64,000 nucleotides of DNA, taken from the NCBI GenBank assembly GCA_025210345.1, contig JAOARX010000025.1, positions 1 through 64,000 of the forward strand, in the 5' to 3' direction. Shown piece after piece: positions 38,435 through 46,960 of this stretch. The notes under the pieces are model-generated. The model did no database searches, was not told the DNA's origin, and was given only the letters and a program-made list of their open reading frames with translations. The first letter of the stretch is position 1; the number at the start of each line of letters is the position of its first letter. The translations under genes and the position numbers were made by a program. This stretch comes from Pelagimonas sp. (lineage in GTDB: Bacteria; Pseudomonadota; Alphaproteobacteria; Rhodobacterales; Rhodobacteraceae).

Positions 38435-39472
38435 ATGGCGGATACGGCCCCTTCTTTAGCCCCCCCTGCCCCTGAACAAACGCGCCGCCTGTCGTGGCCC
38501 GACGTGGCCCGGGGGCTGGTCATGGCGGTCGTCGTTCTGGGGCATTGCTGGGATGGCCTGGCCTCGGCGGGGATGGACCATGCGGCGGCGCTATGGCGGT
38601 GGGTTGAGGCCGCATTTGCGCTGTTTCGCATGCCCGCCTTCTTTATTGTAGGCGGGTTTTTCCTGATTGCGCGGGTGCAGGCCACCCGGCTGTCCGATCT
38701 GGGGGTAAACCTGACGCTGCGATTGGTGTATCCGCTGTTCATCTGGACACCGGTTTTCACCGCCCTGCGCGTGCTGGCCGGGGGCAGCACCACCACACAG
38801 GTGTCGCTGGGGGATATTTTCCGCTTTCCCCTGCCGCCCATGGACCATTTCTGGTTCCTCTGGTCGATGTTTCTTTTGCAACTAGGTCTGGCGATTGTCA
38901 TCACCCTTTGGCCCCAAAGCCACAGGCGTCCGACCCTCTGGTACACGCTGGCCGCGCTCACCGGGGTCAGTTGGTTCTTTGTCCCCTACCACCCCACGTG
39001 GGGCCCCTGGTACATGGAGACCCTGGCCCATCTGCCCTTTATCTGTCTGGGTGTGGGTCTGGGGATCAGCCCTTATCTGCGCAGCGCCCTGCCCTTGCCG
39101 GTCTGGCTGGCTGCATTGGGATTTGTGCTGTTGGATGGCTTTGCCGTGCTTTTGCCGCAAGGCCCGCTGGTGACCACGCTGGGGGCCTTTGTCACCTCTG
39201 TCTGCCTGTTGCGCTGCGTGCAATGGCTGAGTGATCGCTATGACGGGACTAAGGCCATTCGGGCGCTGATTGTCATTGGCCGCTACTCCATGCCGATCTT
39301 TCTGGTGCATACCGCTTTTACCGCCGCAACCCGCATTGCGTTAAGCAAGCTGGGAATCGAGGCCTTTGTGCTGCATGTGACGCTTGGCACCTTGATGGGT
39401 ATTCTGGGTCCTTTGGGGATGTTCCTAGCACTGGAAAGACTGCGGCTGGCGCGTTGGTTGGGATTGTCATAG
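38435..39472 (+). CDS. Acyltransferase family membrane protein
   Basis: 345 residues, about ten membrane helices. The opening RRLSWPDVARGLVMAVVVLGH with the conserved His and the following hydrophobic segments fit the acyltransferase-3 family (OafA/OpgC type), which acylates sugars or other acceptors at the membrane. The acceptor is unknown. ATG 38435 is the likely start although no strong Shine-Dalgarno is seen; a TTG two codons upstream is possible. Single gene, convergent with DUF2161. Confidence 0.82.
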   Translation: MADTAPSLAPPAPEQTRRLSWPDVARGLVMAVVVLGHCWDGLASAGMDHAAALWRWVEAAFALFRMPAFFIVGGFFLIARVQATRLSDLGVNLTLRLVYPLFIWTPVFTALRVLAGGSTTTQVSLGDIFRFPLPPMDHFWFLWSMFLLQLGLAIVITLWPQSHRRPTLWYTLAALTGVSWFFVPYHPTWGPWYMETLAHLPFICLGVGLGISPYLRSALPLPVWLAALGFVLLDGFAVLLPQGPLVTTLGAFVTSVCLLRCVQWLSDRYDGTKAIRALIVIGRYSMPIFLVHTAFTAATRIALSKLGIEAFVLHVTLGTLMGILGPLGMFLALERLRLARWLGLS

Positions 39473-39499
39473 GGCAGCCCCCGGCCAAGGGCCTATGCG

Positions 39500-40171
39500 T
39501 TAGGCGTCATCCAGACTGTCGCCCCAATCAATCAGCCCCTGCCGCCCGGTCGGGGTGATGTCATAGACGCCCGTTTCCACCTTTTGAAACCAGCCATAGT
39601 GGTTGTTGCGCATCAAGGTGGTGGCCTGTTTCACCCCGGTGGCGCGCGCAACGTCCTGCCCGCGCGATGCCCCCGCCCCCACGAGGAACCGCGCGCAGAT
39701 CAGCGCATCCTGACGGTAGCCCGTCACAATCCCGTGCCGCGTCGCGCCACCGTCATTGGGATCGCCGCGCAGCCTGTGGAACTCCCGCAGGAGGCGTGCG
39801 GATTTCACTTTGCTTTTGCGCGGCGCATAGGGCCCAGGATCACAATGGACCTCGGCCCGGCCATCCGTATTGACCGTGATCATCCCCAGACCCAACCGCC
39901 GACACATGGCCAGATTGTCCCGAAGCCCCCGCCGCGCCGTCCGGCCAGAGGGTTTGGGCACGGCGATATAGACGTGATCGGTAATGGACAGCCGGGCAAT
40001 CGCCTGATGATACAGCGCCAGAGAAAGGGTCAGCTTGAGCTCAACAATCACCGGGGGGTCCTGATCCCGGAGGGCCACCATATCGGCCGCGCCCACCTCG
40101 CCCTTGACCGCATAGCCCTGCGCCTCAAGCAGGGATTTGACCGGCCCGTATAAATCGCTCTCACGCTTCAT
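39500..40171 (-). CDS. DUF2161 protein, putative PD-(D/E)XK phosphodiesterase
   Basis: 223 residues. SDLYGPVKSLLEAQGYAVKGEVGAADMVAL then PPVIVELKLTLS fits the PD-(D/E)XK nuclease core (Asp in AADMVA, then ELK as ExK). The C-terminal half ends in a winged-helix-like segment (GQDVARATGVKQATTLM then YGWFQKVETGVYDITPTG). DUF2161 is annotated as a putative nuclease; its role is unknown. The start at ATG 40171 is chosen because upstream frame residues look non-coding and overlap the divergent TraB gene; no clear Shine-Dalgarno is seen. Confidence 0.78.
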   Translation of the reverse strand: MKRESDLYGPVKSLLEAQGYAVKGEVGAADMVALRDQDPPVIVELKLTLSLALYHQAIARLSITDHVYIAVPKPSGRTARRGLRDNLAMCRRLGLGMITVNTDGRAEVHCDPGPYAPRKSKVKSARLLREFHRLRGDPNDGGATRHGIVTGYRQDALICARFLVGAGASRGQDVARATGVKQATTLMRNNHYGWFQKVETGVYDITPTGRQGLIDWGDSLDDA

Positions 40172-40256
40172 GGGGACAAACTCGCCCAGGATCTCCCCCT
40201 TGTCCACCCGGCCGCGCGGGGCCATTGTGGGCGGGCACAGAATATGGGATTTCGAC

Positions 40257-41249
40257 ATGCGTAAGTGGTTTTGGGCAGCTCTGATCTGGATTGGCGTCGG
40301 GGGACAGGCGCAGGCACAATGCGCTGGGCAGGATCTTCGCCCGAGCATGACGCAGGCGCAGACCCACGCGATGCAAATGCATGTGGCCCAAACGCCCTAT
40401 GCCGAGGGCAACCACTGGCGCGCCACGCGTGGCGATGAAATCATCCACTTGATTGGCACCCTGCACCTTGGCGATCCGAGGTTTGACGCCATCGTCACCC
40501 GTCTGGAGCCCGTCTTGCAACGCGCGGACCGCCTGTTGCTTGAGATGACCGAGGCCGAGCAGACCGAACTGACCAACGCCATGGGCACCCGCCCCGAGCT
40601 GTTCGTCCTGACCGACACCAGCCTGCCCGAGATCCTGCCGGACCATGAATGGCAGGCGCTGGCAGAGGCCCTGAACGCGCGGGGTATTCCGGCGGCCATG
40701 GGGGCCAAGATGCGGCCATGGTACCTGTCGATGATGCTATCGATCCCGCCCTGCATGATGGGTCTTTTGGCACAACAGGACGGGCTGGATGCCCAGCTAG
40801 AGGCCAGCGCCGCGGCGCTTGATCTGCCCACCCAGGCGCTTGAACCCTATGATGCGGGGTTTCGCGCCTTTGATGCCATCCCCATGGATCAGCAACTGGC
40901 CATGATCCGCAGCGCCCTGACCGATGACGGCCCGCTTGAGGACATGATCGAAACCATGCTGATCACCTATTTCGAACAGGCCCATATCGAGGGCTGGTTC
41001 GTCACTCAGGAACTGCTGCATGAATATACGTCAATGTCCAAAGACGAGGTGGCGCAGATCAATGACCTGATCAGCGCGGGGCTTTTGACCCGGCGCAACC
41101 ACGATTGGATTCCGGTGATCCTTGCGGCGTCGCAACAGACCAAGGGGCCGATTGTCGTGGCCTTTGGCGCCGCGCATCTTGGGGGCAAAGACGGCGTGTT
41201 GAACCTTTTGGCGGACCAGGGGTTCACCCTGAGCCGCCAACCGTTCTAG
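40257..41249 (+). CDS. TraB/GumN family protein
   Basis: 330 residues. A signal peptide ends near AQAQ (about residue 20). The TraB/GumN core has the IHLIGTLHLGDPRF motif near the start and VVAFGAAHLGGKDGV near the end, with the paired GxxH motifs of the family, thought to form a metal site. The family is related to the Tiki/EreA fold and may be proteolytic; the function here is unknown. The gene and the M3 peptidase gene converge, their stop codons sharing CTAG at 41246-41249. Confidence 0.88.
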   Translation: MRKWFWAALIWIGVGGQAQAQCAGQDLRPSMTQAQTHAMQMHVAQTPYAEGNHWRATRGDEIIHLIGTLHLGDPRFDAIVTRLEPVLQRADRLLLEMTEAEQTELTNAMGTRPELFVLTDTSLPEILPDHEWQALAEALNARGIPAAMGAKMRPWYLSMMLSIPPCMMGLLAQQDGLDAQLEASAAALDLPTQALEPYDAGFRAFDAIPMDQQLAMIRSALTDDGPLEDMIETMLITYFEQAHIEGWFVTQELLHEYTSMSKDEVAQINDLISAGLLTRRNHDWIPVILAASQQTKGPIVVAFGAAHLGGKDGVLNLLADQGFTLSRQPF

Positions 41250-43255
41250 GCCGCCAAGCCACGCCCTTTCAACAGGGCGTCAACCCCCGGCATACGCCCG
41301 CGGAACTTGAGATACAGCTCCTGTGCGTCCTCTGAGCCGCCTTTGGACAGGATAAACTGTTCCAACTTGCGCGCCATGTCCGGGTCAAACGCCCCCCCTG
41401 CCTCTTCAAAGGCTTCAAAGGCGTCGGCATCCATGACTTCGGACCACATATAGCTGTAGTACCCGCTGGAATATCCGTCGCCGGCAAAGACATGGGCGAA
41501 ATGCGGGGTCGCGTGGCGCATACCAATGGCGCGGGGCATGCCCAGCGCCGCAAGCACTTCGGCCTGTTTTTGCATGGGGTCAGCGGGGGCCGGACCGTTG
41601 TGAAACGCCAGATCAACCAGCGCCGAGGCCACATATTCCACCGTCTGGAACCCCATGTCATAGGTCGCGGCGCCAAGGACCTTATCCAAAAGATCCCTGG
41701 GCATCGGTTCGCCGGTGTCCGCATGGGTTGCATATTCCGCCAGCACCTCGGGCACTTCCAGCCAGTGTTCATACAGCTGGCTGGGCAGTTCGACAAAGTC
41801 CCGCGCCACAGAGGTGCCCGAGACCATCTCATAGGTCACATCCGACAGCATCTGGTGCAGCGCATGGCCGAATTCGTGGAACAGCGTGCGCGCATCATCA
41901 TATGACAACAGCGCCGGGTCCCCCTTGGCAAAGTTGCACACGTTCACCACCAGCGGGATCTGCACGTCGGGGAATTTCGCCTGCGCCCGGATGGCCGAAC
42001 ACCACGCGCCCGACCGCTTAGAGCCGCGCGCGAAATAATCGCCGATGAACACGGCCACGGTGTCGCCGTTGCGGGTGACTTGCCATGCGCGCGCATCTTC
42101 GTGATAGAGCGGCACATCCAGCGCGGCAAATTCCAGGCCAAACAGCCGGTTCGCACAGGCGAACTGAGCCTCTAACATGCGCTCAAGCTGGAAATAGGGT
42201 TTGACTTCGGCCTCATCGAGATCGTGTTCGGCCTTGCGGCGCTTTTCCGAATAATAGCGCCAATCCCAGGCCTCAAGCGGGCCGTCGATACCGTCGGCGT
42301 GCAGCATGTCCTCAAGGATCCGGGCATCCGCATTGGCCTGCGCCTTGGCCGGTTCCCAAACCTGCATCAGCAGGGTTTCGACGTTCTCGGCGGTGCCTGC
42401 CATTTCGGTCTCAAGCTTGAAAGCGGAAAACGTGTCGTGGCCCAAAAGCCGGGCCCGCTCTTCGCGCAATGTGAGCGTCTCGGCCGCGATGTCGCGGTTG
42501 TCGGTCGCCCCGCCATTCATGCCGCGCGCGGCCCATGCGGCATAGGCCTTTTGCCGCAGATCACGCCGTGGCGAGAACTGGAGAAACGGCACAATCACCG
42601 AGCGCGACAGGGTCACGACCGGGCCCAGGCCGCGCTCTTGGCCGGCGGTGCGCATGGCCCCGATGACGAACTCGGGCAGCCCGCCCAGATCGTCCTCGGA
42701 ACATTCCATCAACCACTCGCGTTCGTCCGCCAAAAGGTTCTGGGTGAACCCGGTGCCCAGCTCGGCCAGACGGTTCTTGATCGCAGTCATCCGATCCGAT
42801 TGCACCCCTTCAAGCGCGGCCCCCGCACGCACAAAGTTGCGATGCACCAGCATCAAGACCCGCGCCTGTTCGTCGCTAAGATCAAGGGTATCGCGCGCCT
42901 CCCAGACCGTGCGGATGCGGTCAAACAATTTGGCATTCGAATAGATTTGCGAACTATGCGCTGCGAATTTCGGAGAATACTCGCGCATGATCGCTTCGCG
43001 GGTCTCATTGCTGTCGGCCCCCGCGATGTTAAAGAACACGCCCGCCGCCTTGTCCAGCGCGTGACCGCATCGCATCAACCCTTCGATCGTGTTCTCAAAG
43101 GTGGGAGCATCCGGGTTGTCCGCGACCTTGGCGACCTCTTGCAGATCTGCCTGCATCGCCTGATCAAAAGCCGGTGCGAAATCCGCATCCTTGATGGCGT
43201 CAAACGGGGGCAGGCCAAAGGGGGTCTCCCAGTTGGACAACAGCGGGTTGGTCAT
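41246..43255 (-). CDS. M3 family oligopeptidase (Dcp/OpdA type)
   Basis: 669 residues. The zinc motif HEFGH in ARTLFHEFGHALHQML lies near residue 460. The N-terminal helical part (LSNWETPFGLPPFDAIKDAD) and the C-terminal GGSEDAQELYLKFRGR are typical of peptidyl-dipeptidase Dcp and oligopeptidase A. Cytoplasmic, degrading short peptides. GGAG lies just upstream of the ATG. It has its own promoter region; its end overlaps the convergent TraB gene. Confidence 0.93.
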   Translation of the reverse strand: MTNPLLSNWETPFGLPPFDAIKDADFAPAFDQAMQADLQEVAKVADNPDAPTFENTIEGLMRCGHALDKAAGVFFNIAGADSNETREAIMREYSPKFAAHSSQIYSNAKLFDRIRTVWEARDTLDLSDEQARVLMLVHRNFVRAGAALEGVQSDRMTAIKNRLAELGTGFTQNLLADEREWLMECSEDDLGGLPEFVIGAMRTAGQERGLGPVVTLSRSVIVPFLQFSPRRDLRQKAYAAWAARGMNGGATDNRDIAAETLTLREERARLLGHDTFSAFKLETEMAGTAENVETLLMQVWEPAKAQANADARILEDMLHADGIDGPLEAWDWRYYSEKRRKAEHDLDEAEVKPYFQLERMLEAQFACANRLFGLEFAALDVPLYHEDARAWQVTRNGDTVAVFIGDYFARGSKRSGAWCSAIRAQAKFPDVQIPLVVNVCNFAKGDPALLSYDDARTLFHEFGHALHQMLSDVTYEMVSGTSVARDFVELPSQLYEHWLEVPEVLAEYATHADTGEPMPRDLLDKVLGAATYDMGFQTVEYVASALVDLAFHNGPAPADPMQKQAEVLAALGMPRAIGMRHATPHFAHVFAGDGYSSGYYSYMWSEVMDADAFEAFEEAGGAFDPDMARKLEQFILSKGGSEDAQELYLKFRGRMPGVDALLKGRGLAA

Positions 43256-43307
43256 GTGGCAATCTCCTGTAGGTTGCCCCGAAACCTAAGCGCACAGGGG
43301 TTAATCT

Positions 43308-44264
43308 TCAATGCGCATCCGCCTTGCGCGGGCGCGTGCGGTCCAGTTCGGCGGTGATGGGGATGTGCTCATCGGTGTCGCCCGGCGGCAGGTCGAACGG
43401 CCCGTTCGCCCAGTCCGCGCGCTTCCACGCCTCTTTTGCCGCCTCGATCTTGTCCTTGGACGATGACACAAAGTTCCACCAGATATAGCGATCCTCGCTC
43501 ATCGTGGCCCCGCCCAGCGCCATCAGCCGCGCGCCCTGTGGCCCGGCCTTGACGGAAACCGCATCCCCGGGCCGAAACACCATCATCTGCCCCGCGTCAA
43601 AGACCTGTCCCGCCACCTCAATCGCCCCTTGCGAGACATAGATCCCGCGATCTTCGTGGTCGTCGGGCAGCGGGAACTGGGCGCCCGGTTGCAAGACCAC
43701 ATCCAGATAAAAGGTCTCGGACGGCATGGTCACAGGGCTAGTCTGCCCATAGGCATTGCCAAGGATCAAGCGCGCCTCGGCCCCCGCATCCCGGATGATG
43801 GGCAGCGCCGCCTGTTTATGGTGTTCGAAATCCGGGGGCATGTCTTCTTTGGCGGCGGGCAGGGCAATCCATGTCTGAATGCCAAACAGGCTGTGACGCG
43901 TGGCGCGGGTCTTGGCGCTGGTGCGTTCCGAATGGGTGACGCCGCGCCCCGCGACCATCCAGTTGACCTCACCGGGGTGGATCATCTGATGGGTGCCCAG
44001 ACTGTCACGGTGTTCGAATTCGCCCTGATACAGATAGGTGACCGTGCCCAGCCCGATATGCGGGTGCGGGCGCACGTCGATGCCGCCTTCGGTGATGAAG
44101 TCGGCCGGGCCCATCTGGTCGAAAAAGATAAACGGCCCAACCATCTGCCGCTGTACCGAGGGCAGCGCCCTGCGCACCTCAAATCCCCCCAGATCACGGG
44201 CGCGCGGAATAATCAGGGTGTCGATCGGGCTGTCAGCGCCCGGTTGGCTTGGGTTCCAGCTCAT
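43308..44264 (-). CDS. Pirin family protein
   Basis: 318 residues, bicupin. The N-terminal cupin carries RPHPHIGLGTVTYLYQGEFEHRDS with the metal-binding His set and later HSERT; the C-terminal cupin has the segment GIYVSQGAIEVAGQVFDAG. Bacterial pirins may act as quercetin dioxygenases or regulators; which applies here is unknown. ATG 44264 follows GAGGGAG. Confidence 0.9.
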   Translation of the reverse strand: MSWNPSQPGADSPIDTLIIPRARDLGGFEVRRALPSVQRQMVGPFIFFDQMGPADFITEGGIDVRPHPHIGLGTVTYLYQGEFEHRDSLGTHQMIHPGEVNWMVAGRGVTHSERTSAKTRATRHSLFGIQTWIALPAAKEDMPPDFEHHKQAALPIIRDAGAEARLILGNAYGQTSPVTMPSETFYLDVVLQPGAQFPLPDDHEDRGIYVSQGAIEVAGQVFDAGQMMVFRPGDAVSVKAGPQGARLMALGGATMSEDRYIWWNFVSSSKDKIEAAKEAWKRADWANGPFDLPPGDTDEHIPITAELDRTRPRKADAH

Positions 44265-44380
44265 GTCTTTCTCCCTCTTCTGTCTCACGGTCCTGAGATC
44301 CAAGATGGCAGATACGCTCCAGCAAACAAGAGCGCACATGCAACCACCACATCACACCTCCCGTGCAAATTTGCACAATA

Positions 44381-45076
44381 TCAAAGCAGGGAGCGGAGGG
44401 GCTCGGTCAGTTCGGGGCCTTCGTCGTCGCGGCCAAAGGGGGCGACCTTGTGATAGGTCATCCGCCCTTCAAACCCCGTGCCAAGGGTTTCGATCACCTC
44501 ATCATCGTCAATATCCGCCCCAAGCCACGGCCAGAGCTGTTCTTGGGACAAGATCACCGGCGTGCGGCTGTGGATATGGCTGATCTGCGGCAAGGCCGTG
44601 CGCGTCAGGATTGTGGCGCTGTGCCCTTCGTCCCCGCGCCGCGCATACAACCCGGCCAGATACATCACGGGCGCATTGCGCTGCGTCGTGATCCACCAGG
44701 GCTGTTTTTGCCCCTTGGCGCCGGTCCATTCATAATAGCCCGCCACGGGAATGACACAGCGCTGATGACGCCAGGCCTGACGGAAGGTGGGTTTTTGGTG
44801 GGCGGTTTCGATACGGGCGTTGAAGGTGGTCTGTTTCCACTGTGTCGCCGGCCCTTTGAACCATTCCGGCACAAACCACCACCGCGCCGTGGTCGCGGTC
44901 AGATTGCGCTCTTGGGCATAGGCGATCTCGATCTGCTGCGTGGGTTTGATGTTCCAGCTGGCCCGCACCAGCGGCGCATCGGGATCGCGGTGCACGTCAT
45001 CCCAATCCAGCTCTCCACGCTGCCACGCGTAAAACTGTTCCCAAGACAGTCCCGGCAATCCGATTCGTCCACACAT
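44381..45076 (-). CDS. SRAP-domain protein (HMCES/YedK type)
   Basis: 231 residues. Catalytic C2 (MCGRI), NARIET, CVIPVAGYYEW and HSRTPVILSQE form the SRAP active site. YedK/HMCES crosslinks to abasic sites in single-stranded DNA through Cys2 and shields them. No SOS box was found upstream. The ORF starts directly with MCGR, as required for the N-terminal Cys after Met removal. Confidence 0.93.
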   Translation of the reverse strand: MCGRIGLPGLSWEQFYAWQRGELDWDDVHRDPDAPLVRASWNIKPTQQIEIAYAQERNLTATTARWWFVPEWFKGPATQWKQTTFNARIETAHQKPTFRQAWRHQRCVIPVAGYYEWTGAKGQKQPWWITTQRNAPVMYLAGLYARRGDEGHSATILTRTALPQISHIHSRTPVILSQEQLWPWLGADIDDDEVIETLGTGFEGRMTYHKVAPFGRDDEGPELTEPLRSLL

Positions 45077-45091
45077 GGCGGGATGATACCA

Positions 45092-45835
45092 CTATAGCTG
45101 AATGTGGATATGGTCATCGTGCCGGGCAGCGCGACAGCCCTGAAATCTGAGTTTCGGATGACTTAGCCCCATCTGCTCTGACAGGGGGGGCTCCAGAAAC
45201 ATCTTACCCAAGCGCGGATCTTGCAGCAGCGCGGTGGCCAGCGCCCTGGTGCGCGCGACGTCAAGCGGGCGGCCCGGAAAGACAGATTGCAAGGGCCTCA
45301 GATCCCAGCGCATGGTCGGCCAGGCCTTGGGGCAGATCTGATGATCCAGGGCGTCAAAGGCAAAATACCCCAACGGAGAGCGCGTCTTGCCCGGCAGATA
45401 CCCCCCCATGGCATCGGTGTAGTAAAACGCGAAATCCAGCTTTTCGCCATCACTGTGGGACAGATGCGGCAACAGCGGGAAGCCATCGAAAAAGGGAAAG
45501 CCACCATCCAGCGCCAAGGTGAGCGTGCCGGGAAATTCCGCTTCGACGCGCGCGGCGACATCCCCGGCAAGATCCGCCAGCTCGGGCTTAACGAAATGCC
45601 GCAGGGTGACGCAATAAAACGGGGATTGCATCTGCAAGGGCTCACCAAAGCAGGGCAAGGCCTGCCGCCCGCCCAAAGGAGCCAGCTGAACCGCGCCCAC
45701 CCAGATCACCGCATACAGCAACACAAAGGCCAGAAGGCGCCTGCGAAACCCCAGAGCCCCAAGCCAGGCCAGCCCACCCAACTGCGTGAGGATGGTCAAC
45801 ATACCCACGATCAGCGTATGCCCCAGCAGGCGCAT
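45092..45835 (-). CDS. Membrane-anchored putative LAS-type zinc peptidase
   Basis: 247 residues. Two N-terminal membrane helices (about 5-30 and 34-55) precede a soluble domain. H127-S-D-G130-E-K-L-D134 fits the HxxGxxxD half of LAS metallopeptidases (MepA, VanX, M15), and the C-terminal D-D-H242-I-H244 fits the HxH half. Together these would bind one zinc and could cut peptidoglycan stem peptides. I do not know this family by name, so the call rests on the ligand spacing. Its ATG overlaps the stop of the ThiF/MoeB gene (TGATG). Confidence 0.6.
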   Translation of the reverse strand: MRLLGHTLIVGMLTILTQLGGLAWLGALGFRRRLLAFVLLYAVIWVGAVQLAPLGGRQALPCFGEPLQMQSPFYCVTLRHFVKPELADLAGDVAARVEAEFPGTLTLALDGGFPFFDGFPLLPHLSHSDGEKLDFAFYYTDAMGGYLPGKTRSPLGYFAFDALDHQICPKAWPTMRWDLRPLQSVFPGRPLDVARTRALATALLQDPRLGKMFLEPPLSEQMGLSHPKLRFQGCRAARHDDHIHIQL

Positions 45836-46890
45836 CACACCCCCTGTTTGGCCGCGCAAACCGGGCAATCGCCACGCGGTTTCAGCCCGATCTTGCGGGT
45901 TTCCCCCCAAAGCGCGTCATAGATCATCATCTCGCCCCGCAGGGGCTGCCCCGCCCCGGTGATCAGCTTGACCGTTTCCACAGCCATCATCGCCCCGACA
46001 ACCCCGGGCAGCGGCCCCAGAACCCCGGCCTCGGCGCAGGAGGGCGCAAGACCGGCGGCGGGGGCCTCGGGGAAGATACATTGATAACACGGCGCGCCAT
46101 GTGCCGGATCGAACACGCTCAGCTGGCCTTCCCATTGGCTTAGGGCGCCGGAAACCAACGGCACTCCCAGCGCCACAGCGGTTTCATTGGCCAGATAGCG
46201 GGTGGTGAAATTATCGGTCCCATCCAGGATCACGTCGTATTCGGCGCATAGATCCTGGGCGATCTCGGCGGTCAGGCGGCGCTGATAGGGGCGCACGGTC
46301 AAAAACGGGTTGATGGCTTTCATCGCGCGCTCGGCAGAGAAAACCTTGGGCGTGTCGATGTCTTCATCGCGGTGGATGACCTGCCGTTGCAGGTTGCCCG
46401 CATCGACCAGATCGTCGTCGATCACGCCGATCGTCCCGACCCCGGCCGCCGCCAGATAGTGCAGGGCTGGCGATCCCAGCCCCCCGGCCCCGATCACCAG
46501 AACCCGCGCCTCTTTCAGGCGTTTCTGGCCCGGACCCCCCAATTCGCGCAGGACAATATGCCGGGCATAGCGGTTCAACTCTCCGGGGGCAAAGGGCCCC
46601 GAAGGCGCATCAGAGGGCATCGCGGTCTCGGGTGGGGCGGCACGCGCGCGCAGCTTGGCCAAGCCCCAGCGATAAGCCATCGCAACGGCCACCAACACCA
46701 ACAGCACGATCCAATCACGGGCATTTTCGCCGGTCGCCGCGCGCAGGGGATGCCCGTCAGGCAAGGTCACATGCACCGCGATGACACCAAGCAGCACAAT
46801 CAGGGGCAGCACATAGGCCAGTGTCCTGGACCGCAGCCCCCACCGCGCCAGCGCCCAAAGCCCCGCCATCAACAAAAAGACCTGGATCAT
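45835..46890 (-). CDS. ThiF/MoeB/HesA-type E1-like adenylyltransferase with N-terminal membrane segments
   Basis: 351 residues. About residues 1-90 carry three hydrophobic helices, unusual for the family. The E1-like domain follows: RYARHIVLRELGGPGQKRLK, ATP-binding VLVIGAGGLGSPA, DGTDNFTTRYLANE, then zinc-binding CYQC and CPVC and the active-site Cys in APSCAEAGVLGPLPG. These enzymes adenylate the C-terminus of MoaD or ThiS for sulphur transfer. ATG 46890 follows a GGGGGA Shine-Dalgarno that is partly inside a perfect 13-bp hairpin. The LAS-type peptidase gene follows, overlapping by one base. Confidence 0.88.
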   Translation of the reverse strand: MIQVFLLMAGLWALARWGLRSRTLAYVLPLIVLLGVIAVHVTLPDGHPLRAATGENARDWIVLLVLVAVAMAYRWGLAKLRARAAPPETAMPSDAPSGPFAPGELNRYARHIVLRELGGPGQKRLKEARVLVIGAGGLGSPALHYLAAAGVGTIGVIDDDLVDAGNLQRQVIHRDEDIDTPKVFSAERAMKAINPFLTVRPYQRRLTAEIAQDLCAEYDVILDGTDNFTTRYLANETAVALGVPLVSGALSQWEGQLSVFDPAHGAPCYQCIFPEAPAAGLAPSCAEAGVLGPLPGVVGAMMAVETVKLITGAGQPLRGEMMIYDALWGETRKIGLKPRGDCPVCAAKQGV

Positions 46891-46897
46891 GATTTCC

Positions 46898-46932
46898 CCC
46901 TGCGCTTTGCCAGATTGGTGCAAAGCGCAGGG
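46898..46932 (-). promoter_or_regulatory. Hairpin overlapping the Shine-Dalgarno of the ThiF/MoeB gene
   Basis: Perfect 13-bp inverted repeat CCCTGCGCTTTGC (46898-46910) and GCAAAGCGCAGGG (46920-46932) with a 9-base loop. On the minus strand its 3' arm runs into the GGGGGA before the ATG at 46890. It could terminate creD transcription or restrict translation of the ThiF/MoeB gene. Confidence 0.6.
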
Positions 46933-46960
46933 CCTGTCTTAGCGCGAAGCACAGGGCCTG

